DNA of 64,000 nucleotides from JAJDTQ01 sp963422385 (GTDB lineage: Bacteria; Desulfobacterota; Binatia; UBA9968; JAJDTQ01): NCBI GenBank assembly GCA_963422385.1, contig OY729432.1, positions 1,302,001-1,366,000 of the forward strand, written 5' to 3'. This document shows, piece after piece, positions 1 through 9,852 of the stretch; the first letter of the stretch is position 1, and the number at the start of each line of letters is the position of its first letter. Made by a program: the position numbers and the translations under genes. Under the pieces are notes generated by a model. The model saw only the letters and a list, made by a program, of their open reading frames with translations, made no database searches and was not told where the DNA came from.

Positions 1-608
1 TCACCTCGGACCGATTTCCCAAGGAAATACCGAAACTGGAGGACCGACTTCGAAACCGTTTCGAGTGGGGCCTGACCGCGGATATCCAACCGCCTGATAT
101 CGAGACCCGAATCGCGATACTCATCAAGAAGGCCGAGGCCGAGGAGATCGATCTTCCTCAAGATGTAGCCAACTTCCTCGCCACCAACATCTGGTCGAAT
201 GTCCGGGAGCTGGAGGGCTCGCTCACCCGCCTTGGCGCATTCGCGTCCCTGACCAACGTGGAGGTCACCACCGATCTTGCCAAGGAGGTGCTGCGCCACA
301 CCCTCAAGGACAACGAGAAACAGATCACGGTGCGAAACATCCAGAAGGCCATCTGTGACCACTTCGACCTCAAGCTTAGCGACCTCAAGTCCAAGCGTCG
401 GACCAAGAATCTGGCCCTTGCGCGCCAGATGGCCATGTATCTTTGCCGGAAATTCACCGGCACGTCGTTTCCGGCCATCGGAGCGGAGTTCGGCGGCCGA
501 GACCACTCCACGGTCATTCACGCGTCCAGGACCATTGAGAAAAAGGCCGTGACCGACCCCCACGTCAAGGCCGCCATGGAAAGCCTCGTACGCCAACTCA
601 AGAACTGA
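1..608 (+). CDS. dnaA: DnaA replication initiator, C-terminal part
   Basis: The window opens inside this gene; the first complete codon is at position 3 and about 201 residues remain. It starts at the end of the AAA+ domain (SDRFPKEIPKLEDRLRNRF, the arginine-finger region), passes through the WSNVRELEGSL helix, and ends with domain IV, which carries the DnaA-box binding signature GGRDHSTVIHA near the C-terminus. DnaA melts oriC and loads the helicase. The upstream two thirds, with Walker A and B, lie outside the window. It is followed by a 241-bp gap and dnaN, the usual order near a bacterial origin. Identification is firm. Confidence 0.97.
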   Translation, partial: TSDRFPKEIPKLEDRLRNRFEWGLTADIQPPDIETRIAILIKKAEAEEIDLPQDVANFLATNIWSNVRELEGSLTRLGAFASLTNVEVTTDLAKEVLRHTLKDNEKQITVRNIQKAICDHFDLKLSDLKSKRRTKNLALARQMAMYLCRKFTGTSFPAIGAEFGGRDHSTVIHASRTIEKKAVTDPHVKAAMESLVRQLKN

Positions 609-849
609 GAAACCCGGTGGAAACACTGTGGAGAAACCGGCGCAGCCTGTTGAAATTCCGATACCTTCCCGACGCCCAACTCCTCTTCCTGTGAAGAACG
701 CGTGTTGCCGCGATTTTTTTCCCACCGAAAAGATGATTAAATACCGGCAGGTTTCGGCGTCTATCCCGATATCCACAAGCCCTACTACTACTTCTGTATT
801 TCTATACTAACATGAAGAGATAATCGGGGCAGGCGATCCAGGAGGATAA
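609..849 (+). promoter_or_regulatory. dnaA-dnaN intergenic region with DnaA-box-like sites; candidate origin or dnaN promoter
   Basis: This gap is AT-richer than its surroundings, notably at 710-745 and 781-812. TGTGGAGAA at 627-635 and ATATCCACA at 769-777 each differ by one base from the DnaA box (TTATCCACA or its complement). TATACT at 803-808 could be a -10 element for dnaN, but no good -35 is seen; the second box sits where a -35 would lie, which would fit DnaA control of dnaN. AGGAGG at 840-845 is the dnaN ribosome site. Whether this is oriC or only a promoter cannot be decided, since oriC may lie upstream of dnaA. Confidence 0.45.
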
Positions 850-1956
850 ATGGAGATCAAAGCCAGACGGGAAGATTTTCTGAGCGCGTTGTCTCGTACC
901 CAGGGCACGGTGGAACGGCGCAATACCATGCCCATCCTGGCCAACGTGTTGATCGAGACTCACACCAACCGGATCCGGGTCACCGCGACCGATCTCGAGG
1001 TGGGGGTCCGGGCGGGCCTCAACGGTGAGATCGTCACTTCGGGTCGCGTCACCGTGGACGCCAGGAAGCTTTATGAGATCGTGCGCGAGCTGTCCGAGGA
1101 AATGATCGGGTTGAAGCGGCTGGAAAACGACCGGGTCGAGATCCGGAGCGGCAAGTCCGTGTTCAAGATGGTGGGGCTCGATGCGCAGGAATTTCCGGTG
1201 TTTGCCGAGAGCTCGGATGACGAACGCAAGAATTGCCCGGCGCTGGTCCTGAAGGAGATGATCGACAAGACGATCTTCTCCATCTCCACGGACGAGACCC
1301 GGTCGAATCTGAATGGCGCGTTGCTGCACGAGTCGGGTGAGGCCACCGTGCGTATGGTCACCACCGATGGTCACCGGCTGTCCCTGGTGCAGCGGGATAT
1401 CGGGCCGCTGGGTCTGACGAAGGGCGTCATCATACCCCGGAAGGGTCTGGGAGAGCTCCGCAGGCTCCTTGAAGACTCGGGGGAAGAGACGGTGTCCTTG
1501 GGCTTGAGCGACAACATGGTGTTCGTGTGGTACGGGGACGTGGAAATGTCGATCCGGCTGATCGACGGCGAGTTTCCGGATTATGACAAGGTCATCCCGA
1601 ATGACAGCACCAGCGAGGCCGGCGTGGCGCAACGCAACCTGTTCCGGGCGTTGCGGCGCGTGTCGCTGTTGTCCAGCGACCGTTACCGAGGCGTCCGGGT
1701 GGAGTTGACCAATGGCAACATGGCCATTTCGGCCAACAACCCCGACCTCGGGGAGGCGGCGGAGGAACTGGATGTCGAATACCAGGGCGCGCGCCTCTCC
1801 ATCGGCTACAACGCCCAGTATCTGCTGGATATTCTCGGTGTCCTGGAGCAGGAGGACAAGGTCGGGTTGGCGCTGAAGGACGACCAGAGTCCCACTGTGT
1901 TGAAGCGTAGCGGCGACGACAGCCTGCTGTACGTCGTGATGCCGATGCGGATCTGA
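850..1956 (+). CDS. dnaN: DNA polymerase III beta sliding clamp
   Basis: A protein of 368 residues, the normal length for the three-domain clamp that tethers polymerase III to DNA. The N-terminus (MEIKARREDFLSALSRTQG), central IPRKGLGELRRLL and C-terminal DDSLLYVVMPMRI are typical of DnaN; the ending VMPMR is the conserved last strand. The ATG follows AGGAGG by four bases. The stop TGA touches the next start (TGAATG), so dnaN is probably co-transcribed with moaB. No recF or gyrB follows, unlike the commonest dnaA-dnaN-recF-gyrB order. Confidence 0.97.
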   Translation: MEIKARREDFLSALSRTQGTVERRNTMPILANVLIETHTNRIRVTATDLEVGVRAGLNGEIVTSGRVTVDARKLYEIVRELSEEMIGLKRLENDRVEIRSGKSVFKMVGLDAQEFPVFAESSDDERKNCPALVLKEMIDKTIFSISTDETRSNLNGALLHESGEATVRMVTTDGHRLSLVQRDIGPLGLTKGVIIPRKGLGELRRLLEDSGEETVSLGLSDNMVFVWYGDVEMSIRLIDGEFPDYDKVIPNDSTSEAGVAQRNLFRALRRVSLLSSDRYRGVRVELTNGNMAISANNPDLGEAAEELDVEYQGARLSIGYNAQYLLDILGVLEQEDKVGLALKDDQSPTVLKRSGDDSLLYVVMPMRI

Positions 1957-2463
1957 ATGGCGGAGAAATCCCACTCGGAGAAAAACCTCAAGTCCGTAGC
2001 CTGCTTCGTCATCACGGTGAGTGACACCCGCGATGAGACGACGGACCGAAGCGGCGCCGCCATCAAGCGGCTGTTGGAGGAAGGCGGGCACACGGTAGCG
2101 GGTTACGAGATCGTCAAGGACGAGCCCGAAGATATTGGCGCCTTGATTGCCAGGGCGTTGACGGCACCGGCCGTGGATGTGGTGCTGTTGAACGGCGGCA
2201 CCGGGATTGCGCCGCGAGACGGGACCTACGAGGTCGTCAGCCGGCTGCTCGACAAGCGGATGGACGGGTTTGGTGAACTGTTCCGCTCCCTGAGCTACCA
2301 GGAAATCGGCGCGGCCGCGATGCTGAGCCGTGCCATCGCCGGCACGGCAGGTTCCCGCGTGGTGGTATCGATGCCGGGTTCCCGCGGGGCGGTGGAAACG
2401 GCCATGACCCGGTTGCTGCTGCCCCAGTTGGGCCATATGGTGGCACAGGCCCGCGGACTATGA
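1957..2463 (+). CDS. moaB: Molybdenum cofactor biosynthesis protein MoaB
   Basis: A 168-residue MoaB/Mog-family protein, which acts in adenylating molybdopterin before molybdate insertion. The family signature GGTGIAPRD is at residues 80-88, within a MoCF_biosynth fold, and the N-terminus VITVSDTRDE is also typical. Its ATG directly follows the dnaN stop, and its own TGA overlaps the moaD ATG (ATGA). It therefore heads a moaB-moaD-moaE operon attached to dnaN. Moco would serve the molybdenum hydroxylase at 24293 and perhaps the Moco-fold protein at 35227. Confidence 0.92.
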   Translation: MAEKSHSEKNLKSVACFVITVSDTRDETTDRSGAAIKRLLEEGGHTVAGYEIVKDEPEDIGALIARALTAPAVDVVLLNGGTGIAPRDGTYEVVSRLLDKRMDGFGELFRSLSYQEIGAAAMLSRAIAGTAGSRVVVSMPGSRGAVETAMTRLLLPQLGHMVAQARGL

Positions 2464-2705
2464 AGATCCGGGTCAAACTCTTCGCCATGCTGCGGGAGCG
2501 GGCGGGCACCGGCGACGCGTTCCAGGAGATCCCCGAGGGCAGCACCGTGAAGGATCTCTGGGATAAACTTCGGCGCGACCACGCGGGACTCTCCGGAGTC
2601 GAGATGAAACTCCTTTATGCCGTCAACAGCGAATATGTCGCACTGGATCATCGCTTGGCGGACGGCGACGAGGTCGCCTTCATACCACCGGTGAGTGGAG
2701 GGTGA
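2460..2705 (+). CDS. moaD: Molybdopterin synthase small subunit MoaD
   Basis: An 81-residue ubiquitin-like sulfur carrier. The C-terminus ends in PPVSGG, the required Gly-Gly tail that is thiocarboxylated and feeds sulfur into molybdopterin synthase. The N-terminus MKIRVKLFAMLRERAG is characteristic. Start and stop overlap both neighbours: ATGA with moaB, and its 3' end overlaps the annotated moaE GTG by 11 bases. Tight coupling suggests translational co-regulation of the synthase subunits. Confidence 0.93.
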   Translation: MKIRVKLFAMLRERAGTGDAFQEIPEGSTVKDLWDKLRRDHAGLSGVEMKLLYAVNSEYVALDHRLADGDEVAFIPPVSGG

Positions 2706-3153
2706 CGTGTACCGGCTTACGGACAAACCCATCGAGTTGAACGAGTTGCTGGCCTTCGTGGGCGACCCCGCCGCGGGCGCGGCTGCGACCTTCATCGGAA
2801 CCACCCGTGACAACAACGAGGGCCGTTCGATTCTGTCGCTGGACTACGAGGCCTACCCGGGCATGGCCGAGCAGGAGATGGCCCGGCTCGGAGAAGAGGC
2901 GGAGGAGAAGTGGCAGATCACCCGCATGGCCATGGTCCACCGCATCGGCAACGTGCCCATCGGCGAGGCCAGCGTGATCATCGCGGTGTCGGCGCCGCAT
3001 CGGGACGACGCCTTCAAGGCCTGCCGCTACGCCATCGACGAGTTGAAGAAGCGCGTGCCCATCTGGAAGAAGGAGACCTATCGGGGCGGGGAGGTTTGGA
3101 TCGGCAGTCAGACCGGGGAGCGGTTCACAACCCCACCGACCATCGGTTCCTAG
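2695..3153 (+). CDS. moaE: Molybdopterin synthase large subunit MoaE
   Basis: A 152-residue MoaE. It shows GAAATFIGTTRDNNEG near the N-terminus, HRIGNVPIGEASV in the middle and KKRVPIWKKE with the active-site lysines. MoaE and MoaD form the heterotetramer that converts cPMP to molybdopterin. The start is GTG at 2695, inside moaD; a second GTG at 2707, just past the moaD stop, is equally possible and would remove four residues. The TAG stop lies in CTAG, which also supplies the stop of the convergent gene at 3150. Confidence 0.93.
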   Translation: MEGDVYRLTDKPIELNELLAFVGDPAAGAAATFIGTTRDNNEGRSILSLDYEAYPGMAEQEMARLGEEAEEKWQITRMAMVHRIGNVPIGEASVIIAVSAPHRDDAFKACRYAIDELKKRVPIWKKETYRGGEVWIGSQTGERFTTPPTIGS

Positions 3154-3884
3154 GAATCCTCGACGCGAAAGACCGCGGCCCGAGGCAATTTCTTCAGCAG
3201 GCAAGACACGGCTTCGTCGAGATACTCGCCGCTCTTGGACTCCACCGTCACCTTTACCTTGTAGTCCGGATGGTCCAGCACCGGATAGGAACCCAGCATG
3301 ATCTCGGGAAACCGTTCGAGAAGGTCGTTCAGCGTGGCGGCGATGACACCCTCGCCGTCCCTGATGTAGATGTTCCTGAGGTGGTACGGCGCCTCGCGGA
3401 AACGCTCCTTGATGGCGTTGAACCGGTCCTGCAGGATCCGCGGCACCCCGGCGAATATGTAGACGTTCTTCATCCGCACCACCGGGGCGAACAGGGCTCC
3501 GGCACCCAACAGCTCGGCTCCTTCCGGCACCATGGCCATGCGTAGTCGGGCCGGGTTGAGATCGTCGCCGTAGCGCTCGGAAAGCCGCTGTTCCAGGCCC
3601 GGGTCGATGACCGCCTTGACTCCGAAGGCCAACGCGATGCCCTCGATGGTGACGTCGTCGTGGGTCGGGCCGACGCCGCCGGTGGTGAAGACGAGGTCCC
3701 GGTTGGCGGAGAAGCGCGCCGCCGTGCGTCCGATGATCTCCCGGTCGTCCGGGATCACGGTAACGCGCTGCACGTCGACGCCGAGGAGCCGCAACTCGCG
3801 GCACAGGAAGGTGGAATTGACGTCCTGAGTCTTGCCCGAAAGGACTTCGTTGCCGATGATGATGATGCCCGCGGTCTTCGACAT
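3150..3884 (-). CDS. CinA-like molybdopterin-binding domain protein
   Basis: A protein of 244 residues made of one MoCF_biosynth domain. The signature TTGGVGPTHDDVT is at residues 67-79 and the N-terminus GIIIIGNEVLSGKTQD matches the N-terminal half of CinA, the competence/damage-inducible protein with nucleotide pyrophosphatase activity. The C-terminal nicotinamide-nucleotide amidase domain of full CinA is absent, so this is the short form. It converges on moaE with a four-base overlap at the shared palindromic stop CTAG. The substrate is uncertain. Confidence 0.85.
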   Translation of the reverse strand: MSKTAGIIIIGNEVLSGKTQDVNSTFLCRELRLLGVDVQRVTVIPDDREIIGRTAARFSANRDLVFTTGGVGPTHDDVTIEGIALAFGVKAVIDPGLEQRLSERYGDDLNPARLRMAMVPEGAELLGAGALFAPVVRMKNVYIFAGVPRILQDRFNAIKERFREAPYHLRNIYIRDGEGVIAATLNDLLERFPEIMLGSYPVLDHPDYKVKVTVESKSGEYLDEAVSCLLKKLPRAAVFRVEDS

Positions 3885-4004
3885 GGTGAGCTTCCAATAC
3901 TATGCCACGGCGCGGCAAAGCGGAAGCGACGCACGCCGTCTTGCCGCGGGACAGCGGCCCGCTCGAAGTGCGGTACCGCGATACCGTTGGAGAGGTTTCG
4001 TGAA

Positions 4005-4733
4005 ATGAAACAGACGGAACAGTACCTGATCGACGTTGCCTATCCGTTCTGGGAGACCGAGGCGGAGATCGCCAAGCGGTTCTTCCGCGGCAAACCGACG
4101 CGGGAGCAGCACATCTACTGGCTCAAGGCGCAGCTCTGGAAGGAGTTGCACCCGGTGGACGGTTATTTCAGCGGACTTCACCGGGAGTTGGCGAATCTGG
4201 TCGAGATGTTCCCCGAGGTGGACCGGACCGTGGACCGGCATCACTACCACGGGCTCATGGAGCAGATGGTGCAGGAGTTCAACCACTATGTCCTACAGGC
4301 CGACATCCTGGAGTACCTGCTCGGCCGCAAGATCGACGCCGCCGACACCAACCGGTTGCCGGAGGAAAAGGCCCTGGGCGAACTGCGCCGGCGTCTGGTC
4401 TCGGGGTCGGCCGTTGAGAAGGCCGCGGTGCTGGTGACGGAAGGCGGCGGCGCCAGGCTGTTTCGCGAGGGCCGCAAGCTCAAGGGAAGCGTCCTCGAAC
4501 GAAAGATCGCCTCGGCCATGGATGTGGTCTACCAGGATGAGAAGAACCACTACCGGATGGCGGCCCGGGAGGCGGCCTCGGCGGTTACCGACAAACGCGA
4601 CCGTAAGGTGATGAAGCGGGCCATCGAGCGCGTCAGCCTTCAGCGCGTGCACATGAGGAACGAGATGTTTCAGTATCCGCTGTCGGACGAGGCCGTCGAG
4701 CGTTGCGTGGCGAAGTTCCGCAGACCGGTTTGA
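4005..4733 (+). CDS. Predicted ferritin-like di-iron protein, function unknown
   Basis: I do not recognise a named family. The 242-residue product is almost entirely helical and charged. Two ExxH motifs, EFNH at residues 91-94 and EKNH at 179-182, lie about 88 residues apart in long amphipathic helices, the layout expected of a ferritin-like di-iron four-helix bundle; E61, E67 and E71 could supply other ligands. The ATG at 4005 was chosen because GGAGAGG lies about ten bases upstream; the longer open frame upstream has unrelated composition. It stands alone between the divergent CinA-like gene and convergent lpxA. Confidence 0.6.
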   Translation: MKQTEQYLIDVAYPFWETEAEIAKRFFRGKPTREQHIYWLKAQLWKELHPVDGYFSGLHRELANLVEMFPEVDRTVDRHHYHGLMEQMVQEFNHYVLQADILEYLLGRKIDAADTNRLPEEKALGELRRRLVSGSAVEKAAVLVTEGGGARLFREGRKLKGSVLERKIASAMDVVYQDEKNHYRMAAREAASAVTDKRDRKVMKRAIERVSLQRVHMRNEMFQYPLSDEAVERCVAKFRRPV

Positions 4734-4741
4734 CCGTTCCG

Positions 4742-5542
4742 TCAGGGTCTTCCGAGCGGATGGGACCTTGGACCGGCGCAGACCCCGCGGCGCGATGAGT
4801 GGATGAACTCCAACAAGGCGGCGATGTCCCCGGACGGCTCGTCGAGGGTCGCCTCGAGCTCTTTCACCGCGGCGCCGAGGTTGCGCCGCTTGCGGAAAAG
4901 GATCTGAAAGGCATTCTTCAGCGCGCGGATCCGGGCCTGGTCGAAGCCGGCCCGGCGCAGCCCCACCACATTCAAACCGCGCACGGTATGCTGCCAGTCG
5001 ATGATGGAGAACGGCGGGACGTCCCGGCTGGTGGCGCTCATGCCGCGCATGATGGCGACCTGTCCGATGCGGACGAACTGGTGCACCGCGCAGCTCGCCG
5101 AGAGCACGGCACGGTCGCCGACCTCGACGTAGCCGCCCACCACCGCGTTGTTGGTCATGATGATACGGTTGCCCAGCCGGCAGTTGTGGGCCACGTGGCT
5201 GTTGGCCATCAGGAAGTTGTCGTCGCCGATGACCGTGGTGGTTTCGGCGGCGACGCCCCGGTGGACCTGAACGCCTTCACGAAACACGTTGCGTTCGCCG
5301 ATTCGAACGTAGGACTTGGCGCCCCGGTAGGACAGATCCTGCGGCGCGTCGCCCAGGACCGCTCCGCTATGGACCTCGTTGCCTTCGCCCAACTCCGTCC
5401 AGCCCATGACCACCGCATGAGGCAACAGACGCGTTCCCGCTCCGATCTTCACCGGCCCGTCGATGACGGCGTAGGCGCCGACCTCGGCCTCGGGATGGAT
5501 TTCGGCCCGTGGATCCACCACGGCTGTAGGATGTATCGACAT
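4742..5542 (-). CDS. lpxA: Acyl-ACP:UDP-GlcNAc O-acyltransferase
   Basis: A protein of 266 residues with a left-handed beta-helix made of hexapeptide repeats (for example VGAYAVIDGPVKIGAGTRLL). NSHVAHNCRLGN at residues 114-125 holds the catalytic His119, equivalent to E. coli LpxA His125. The C-terminal helical part (NVVGLRRAGF, LKNAFQILFR) is the usual LpxA tail. The enzyme starts lipid A synthesis, so the organism makes lipopolysaccharide. It follows yacG by 18 bp and is isolated from the usual lpxD-fabZ-lpxB neighbours. Confidence 0.95.
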   Translation of the reverse strand: MSIHPTAVVDPRAEIHPEAEVGAYAVIDGPVKIGAGTRLLPHAVVMGWTELGEGNEVHSGAVLGDAPQDLSYRGAKSYVRIGERNVFREGVQVHRGVAAETTTVIGDDNFLMANSHVAHNCRLGNRIIMTNNAVVGGYVEVGDRAVLSASCAVHQFVRIGQVAIMRGMSATSRDVPPFSIIDWQHTVRGLNVVGLRRAGFDQARIRALKNAFQILFRKRRNLGAAVKELEATLDEPSGDIAALLEFIHSSRRGVCAGPRSHPLGRP

Positions 5543-5560
5543 GAATGGTTTTCCGGCGCC

Positions 5561-5764
5561 CTATCGAGCCCGGGTTCCTTGACGGTCGGTTTCGTCGGCG
5601 GGCTGCGATTCGTCCTCGCGGTCGTCGCCGACGATCCGGTACTTGTCGTCTGCCCAGGCTCCGAGGTCCACAAAGCGGCAACGTTCCGAGCAGAAGGGCC
5701 GGTGCGGGTTGTCGGTCCAGGGTGTCTCGGTATGGCAAATGGGGCACTTGATGAAGGTCGGCAT
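5561..5764 (-). CDS. yacG: Zinc-ribbon DNA gyrase inhibitor YacG
   Basis: A 67-residue protein with the YacG pattern: CPIC at residues 7-10, RPFCSERC at 22-29 (four zinc-binding cysteines) and DLGAWADDKYRI. YacG binds GyrB and inhibits gyrase. The second of two adjacent ATGs (5764) was chosen because GGAG lies four bases upstream; the first is only one base from it. It is the first gene of a yacG-lpxA pair. The acidic tail after residue 45 is variable in this family. Confidence 0.9.
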   Translation of the reverse strand: MPTFIKCPICHTETPWTDNPHRPFCSERCRFVDLGAWADDKYRIVGDDREDESQPADETDRQGTRAR

Positions 5765-5932
5765 CATGCTCCAGGCCGCCGGAGGATGTCCGCGTAGCCG
5801 CGGCTCCAAGCATCTCGTAGCGTCATCCTTTTGAGTAACAGTTCGGCGATGATTTTTCAAAACCTCGTGGCAAGAAAGGGCCTTGAGAGGAGCGGCCCGC
5901 GAAGGCATACTTGCAGTCGGAGCATGACCGGG

Positions 5933-6928
5933 ATGAGCGACCTGTTGCCGATAATCATTCTCGCCGGCGGCACCGAGCGAGTGGAAACGATACCCGACGG
6001 ATTCACGGCCGACGATCTGCTGCGGGGATACAAGGGCGCGGTGAAGCTCCCGTCCGGGCGGTGCATCGCCGGCGAGTTGATCGAGCGGATCTGCGAGAGC
6101 GGGCGGTTCGAAGAGCCTGTTCTCGTGGGACCACGGCGGATTTACCGCGACCTGGTGGACTGTGAGATCTCCGACACCACCGGCGACCTGCTGGCCACCA
6201 TCACGGAGTTCACCCGCCTGCTCACCGAGCGTTATCCGAACCGGTCCGTGGCCGTCTCCGCCTGCGACATCCTGCCCACGGCGGCGGACTTCCGGGAGCT
6301 GCTGGACGAATCGTATGCGCCGTACTCGAACAGCGGGCTTTGGTGGCAGATGATCGCCGCCGAGCCCGCGGAAATGGGCGTCAGCGGCTGGAAGCCCAGC
6401 TATCGCATGCGGCTTTCACCCGAGGGGCCGCTGCTGAACCTGTATCCGGGCCATCTGCTGATCCTCCGGGCCGGCGCGGTCCGGCTCGACTGGTTCAACC
6501 GGTTCCTGATGCTGGCCTATTGCTTTCGCAACCGCAGCCTTTACGAGCGCATGATCCGCATTACGCTCCGGGCGTTGCGCCTCTGGCTGGCGGATGATCT
6601 GAGACGAATCGCCTCGTTCCAGTGGCCGGGGCGATTCGTGGGCGCCCCTTACGGCATCTTCAAAATGTACTTCAGGTACTGCCTGGAACGGCTCACGGTA
6701 CCCGATCTCGCCGCCGAGCTGAACCGGCAGATCATGGTGCCGGGCCGCGCCCGCGGGCTCGACCATCCGGCGGCGATGGTCGTCACCCGGATACGCTCCT
6801 TCGCCAAGGACATCGATACGCGGACCGAGCTGGAGGAGATCCTCCGTGATGGTGCGACGGAGCCGGTTCAGGACCATGCGCCGGCGCCGACGTGCGCGAG
6901 CCACTCGTCGAAGAACGCCGGGCCTTGA
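5933..6928 (+). CDS. Nucleotidyltransferase-like protein (MobA-like fold), atypical
   Basis: A protein of about 331 residues. The N-terminus LLPIIILAGG resembles the first strand and P-loop of MobA/GlmU-type NTP transferases, but the following GxSxRMG signature is missing (GGTERVETIPDG instead), so activity is doubtful. AVSACDILPTAADF fits the metal-binding Asp of the fold (xxCDxP). The rest, with LYPGHLLILRAG, FRNRSLYERM and IRSFAKDIDT, resembles nucleotidyltransferase-like proteins of unknown role. ATG 5933 is preferred (GGAG about ten bases upstream); 5924 is possible. Its 3' end overlaps the convergent amidotransferase by 61 bp. Confidence 0.6.
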   Translation: MSDLLPIIILAGGTERVETIPDGFTADDLLRGYKGAVKLPSGRCIAGELIERICESGRFEEPVLVGPRRIYRDLVDCEISDTTGDLLATITEFTRLLTERYPNRSVAVSACDILPTAADFRELLDESYAPYSNSGLWWQMIAAEPAEMGVSGWKPSYRMRLSPEGPLLNLYPGHLLILRAGAVRLDWFNRFLMLAYCFRNRSLYERMIRITLRALRLWLADDLRRIASFQWPGRFVGAPYGIFKMYFRYCLERLTVPDLAAELNRQIMVPGRARGLDHPAAMVVTRIRSFAKDIDTRTELEEILRDGATEPVQDHAPAPTCASHSSKNAGP

Positions 6929-7611
6929 CGCTCGATCCGGGGTGTGGCGGCGGCGGTGGCGGCCCGGAGCGCCGCCACCGAGATGCCGGGTGTGGTCTCG
7001 ATCTCCAGGGTATGGCCGATGAACCACCGTTCCAACCCGCCGCCGGTCGCCTCCGGATGAAACTGAAGCGCCAGCCCCCGGGCTCCCCAGCGAAAAGCCT
7101 GGTTCTCACAGACGTCCGTGGAGGCCAGATGGGCGGCGCCCCGGGGCAGGTCGAAGGTATCTCCGTGCCAGTGGAGCACGGGCGTCTCATGGGGCGCGAG
7201 ATGGCGTAGCGCCGACGCGCCGCCCGCCACGGTCAGGGACAGGGGGCCCCAGCCGACCTCCTTCGTTCCGGCGCCGTACACGCGAGCGCCCAGCGCCCGA
7301 GCCATGAGCTGGCTGCCCAGGCAGATGCCCAGGGTCGGCCGGTCGGCGCCGAGTCGGCGCTCCAGGATCCGGACCTCGTCCGCCAGAAAGGGGTACTGCC
7401 GGTCGTCGCAGGCGCTGATGGGGCCGCCGAGGACGATGAGCAGGTCGGCGCCGGCCGCATCGACCCCGGCGAGATCGTCCAGGCCGGCCTCGACGTATTC
7501 GATCCGGTACCCGTGCCGGATCAGCGGCTCGGTGAACGAGCCCAAGTCTTCGAACGCCACGTGTCGGATGACCACGGCGCGTCGGCGGACGGGGGATGTG
7601 TAATCGATCAT
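6868..7611 (-). CDS. Class I glutamine amidotransferase-like protein
   Basis: A protein of 247 residues with the GATase class I triad: Cys97 in GICLGSQLMA, and His185 and Glu187 in QFHPEATGG. The oxyanion segment VLGGPISACDD and HWHGDTFDLP are typical of free-standing GMP-synthase-like amidotransferases that hydrolyse glutamine or a gamma-glutamyl substrate. No partner synthetase is next to it, so the acceptor is unknown. The gene overlaps the convergent nucleotidyltransferase-like gene by 61 bp. Confidence 0.88.
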   Translation of the reverse strand: MIDYTSPVRRRAVVIRHVAFEDLGSFTEPLIRHGYRIEYVEAGLDDLAGVDAAGADLLIVLGGPISACDDRQYPFLADEVRILERRLGADRPTLGICLGSQLMARALGARVYGAGTKEVGWGPLSLTVAGGASALRHLAPHETPVLHWHGDTFDLPRGAAHLASTDVCENQAFRWGARGLALQFHPEATGGGLERWFIGHTLEIETTPGISVAALRAATAAATPRIERQGPAFFDEWLAHVGAGAWS

Positions 7612-7628
7612 GAGGGGAACCCCTCAGG

Positions 7629-7673
7629 AGCCTGTCGGATTTAGCGAATCGCAGGAGCCAGGTCCGACAGGCT
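7629..7673. terminator. Inverted repeat upstream of the amidotransferase gene
   Basis: AGCCTGTCGGA at 7629-7639 pairs perfectly with TCCGACAGGCT at 7663-7673 around a 23-base loop. There is no T-run on either side, so an intrinsic terminator is not clearly supported; it could be a repeat or an operator. The rest of the 333-base gap 7612-7944 holds only the hairpin element at 7754-7895. Confidence 0.35.
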
Positions 7674-7753
7674 ACCGGACCGCTCGTGTTGCGCTCTCAT
7701 GCCGCGATGACTTATCAAGGAGGTTCATTTCACGGCCCTCCCTCTCCCTCCAA

Positions 7754-7895
7754 TGTCGTGTCCGGTAAATTCGCAAGGTAAGTTGCGCAGGATTTTTTGT
7801 TGTCGGCAGTGGCCAATGCCACGCGAGGAAGAGCAACGCCGCCGACGGCAAAAAAGACCAGTCAATCATCTTGCGCATTTACCGGACACGACACT
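7754..7895. repeat. Hairpin element, copy 1 (interrupted form)
   Basis: The left arm at 7754-7789 (TGTCGTGTCCGGTAAAT, then CGCAA and TTGCGCA) and the right arm at 7871-7895 (TTGCGCATTTACC then GGACACGACACT) are inverted copies. They match the perfect 25-bp-arm hairpin at 17301-17356 with a few substitutions. Here about 80 bp of unrelated sequence, itself partly self-complementary, sits between the arms. This looks like a small non-coding MITE-like or REP-like element family. Confidence 0.7.
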
Positions 7896-7944
7896 AGGAT
7901 AGGGGTAACGCGGATAAGGACCAAACTCAACCGACAACGGGGAG

Positions 7945-9636
<1,692 letters not shown>

Positions 9637-9852
9637 TTGTTCGGGGGGCTTGGTCAGAGTCGTCTGCGCGACGTCTGGCCAGCTTATTGAACAGCAAAGG
9701 AGCAATATGCAAACCAGTAGCTTCATTTCGAGCCGCCTTGCACCTCCCCGTGAGCCTCTGTCAGCATGATCGGTATAGTCTTTATCAGTGAGGGTTCAAG
9801 GGCGGTTTTCATTCGGTTGACCCCCCTTCCCGCCCCGGAGTAGACTGATTTC

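Noticed and set aside
628..810. Small open frame between dnaA and dnaN
   Set aside because: No ribosome site or homology, and it covers the DnaA-box-like sites and AT-rich sequence.
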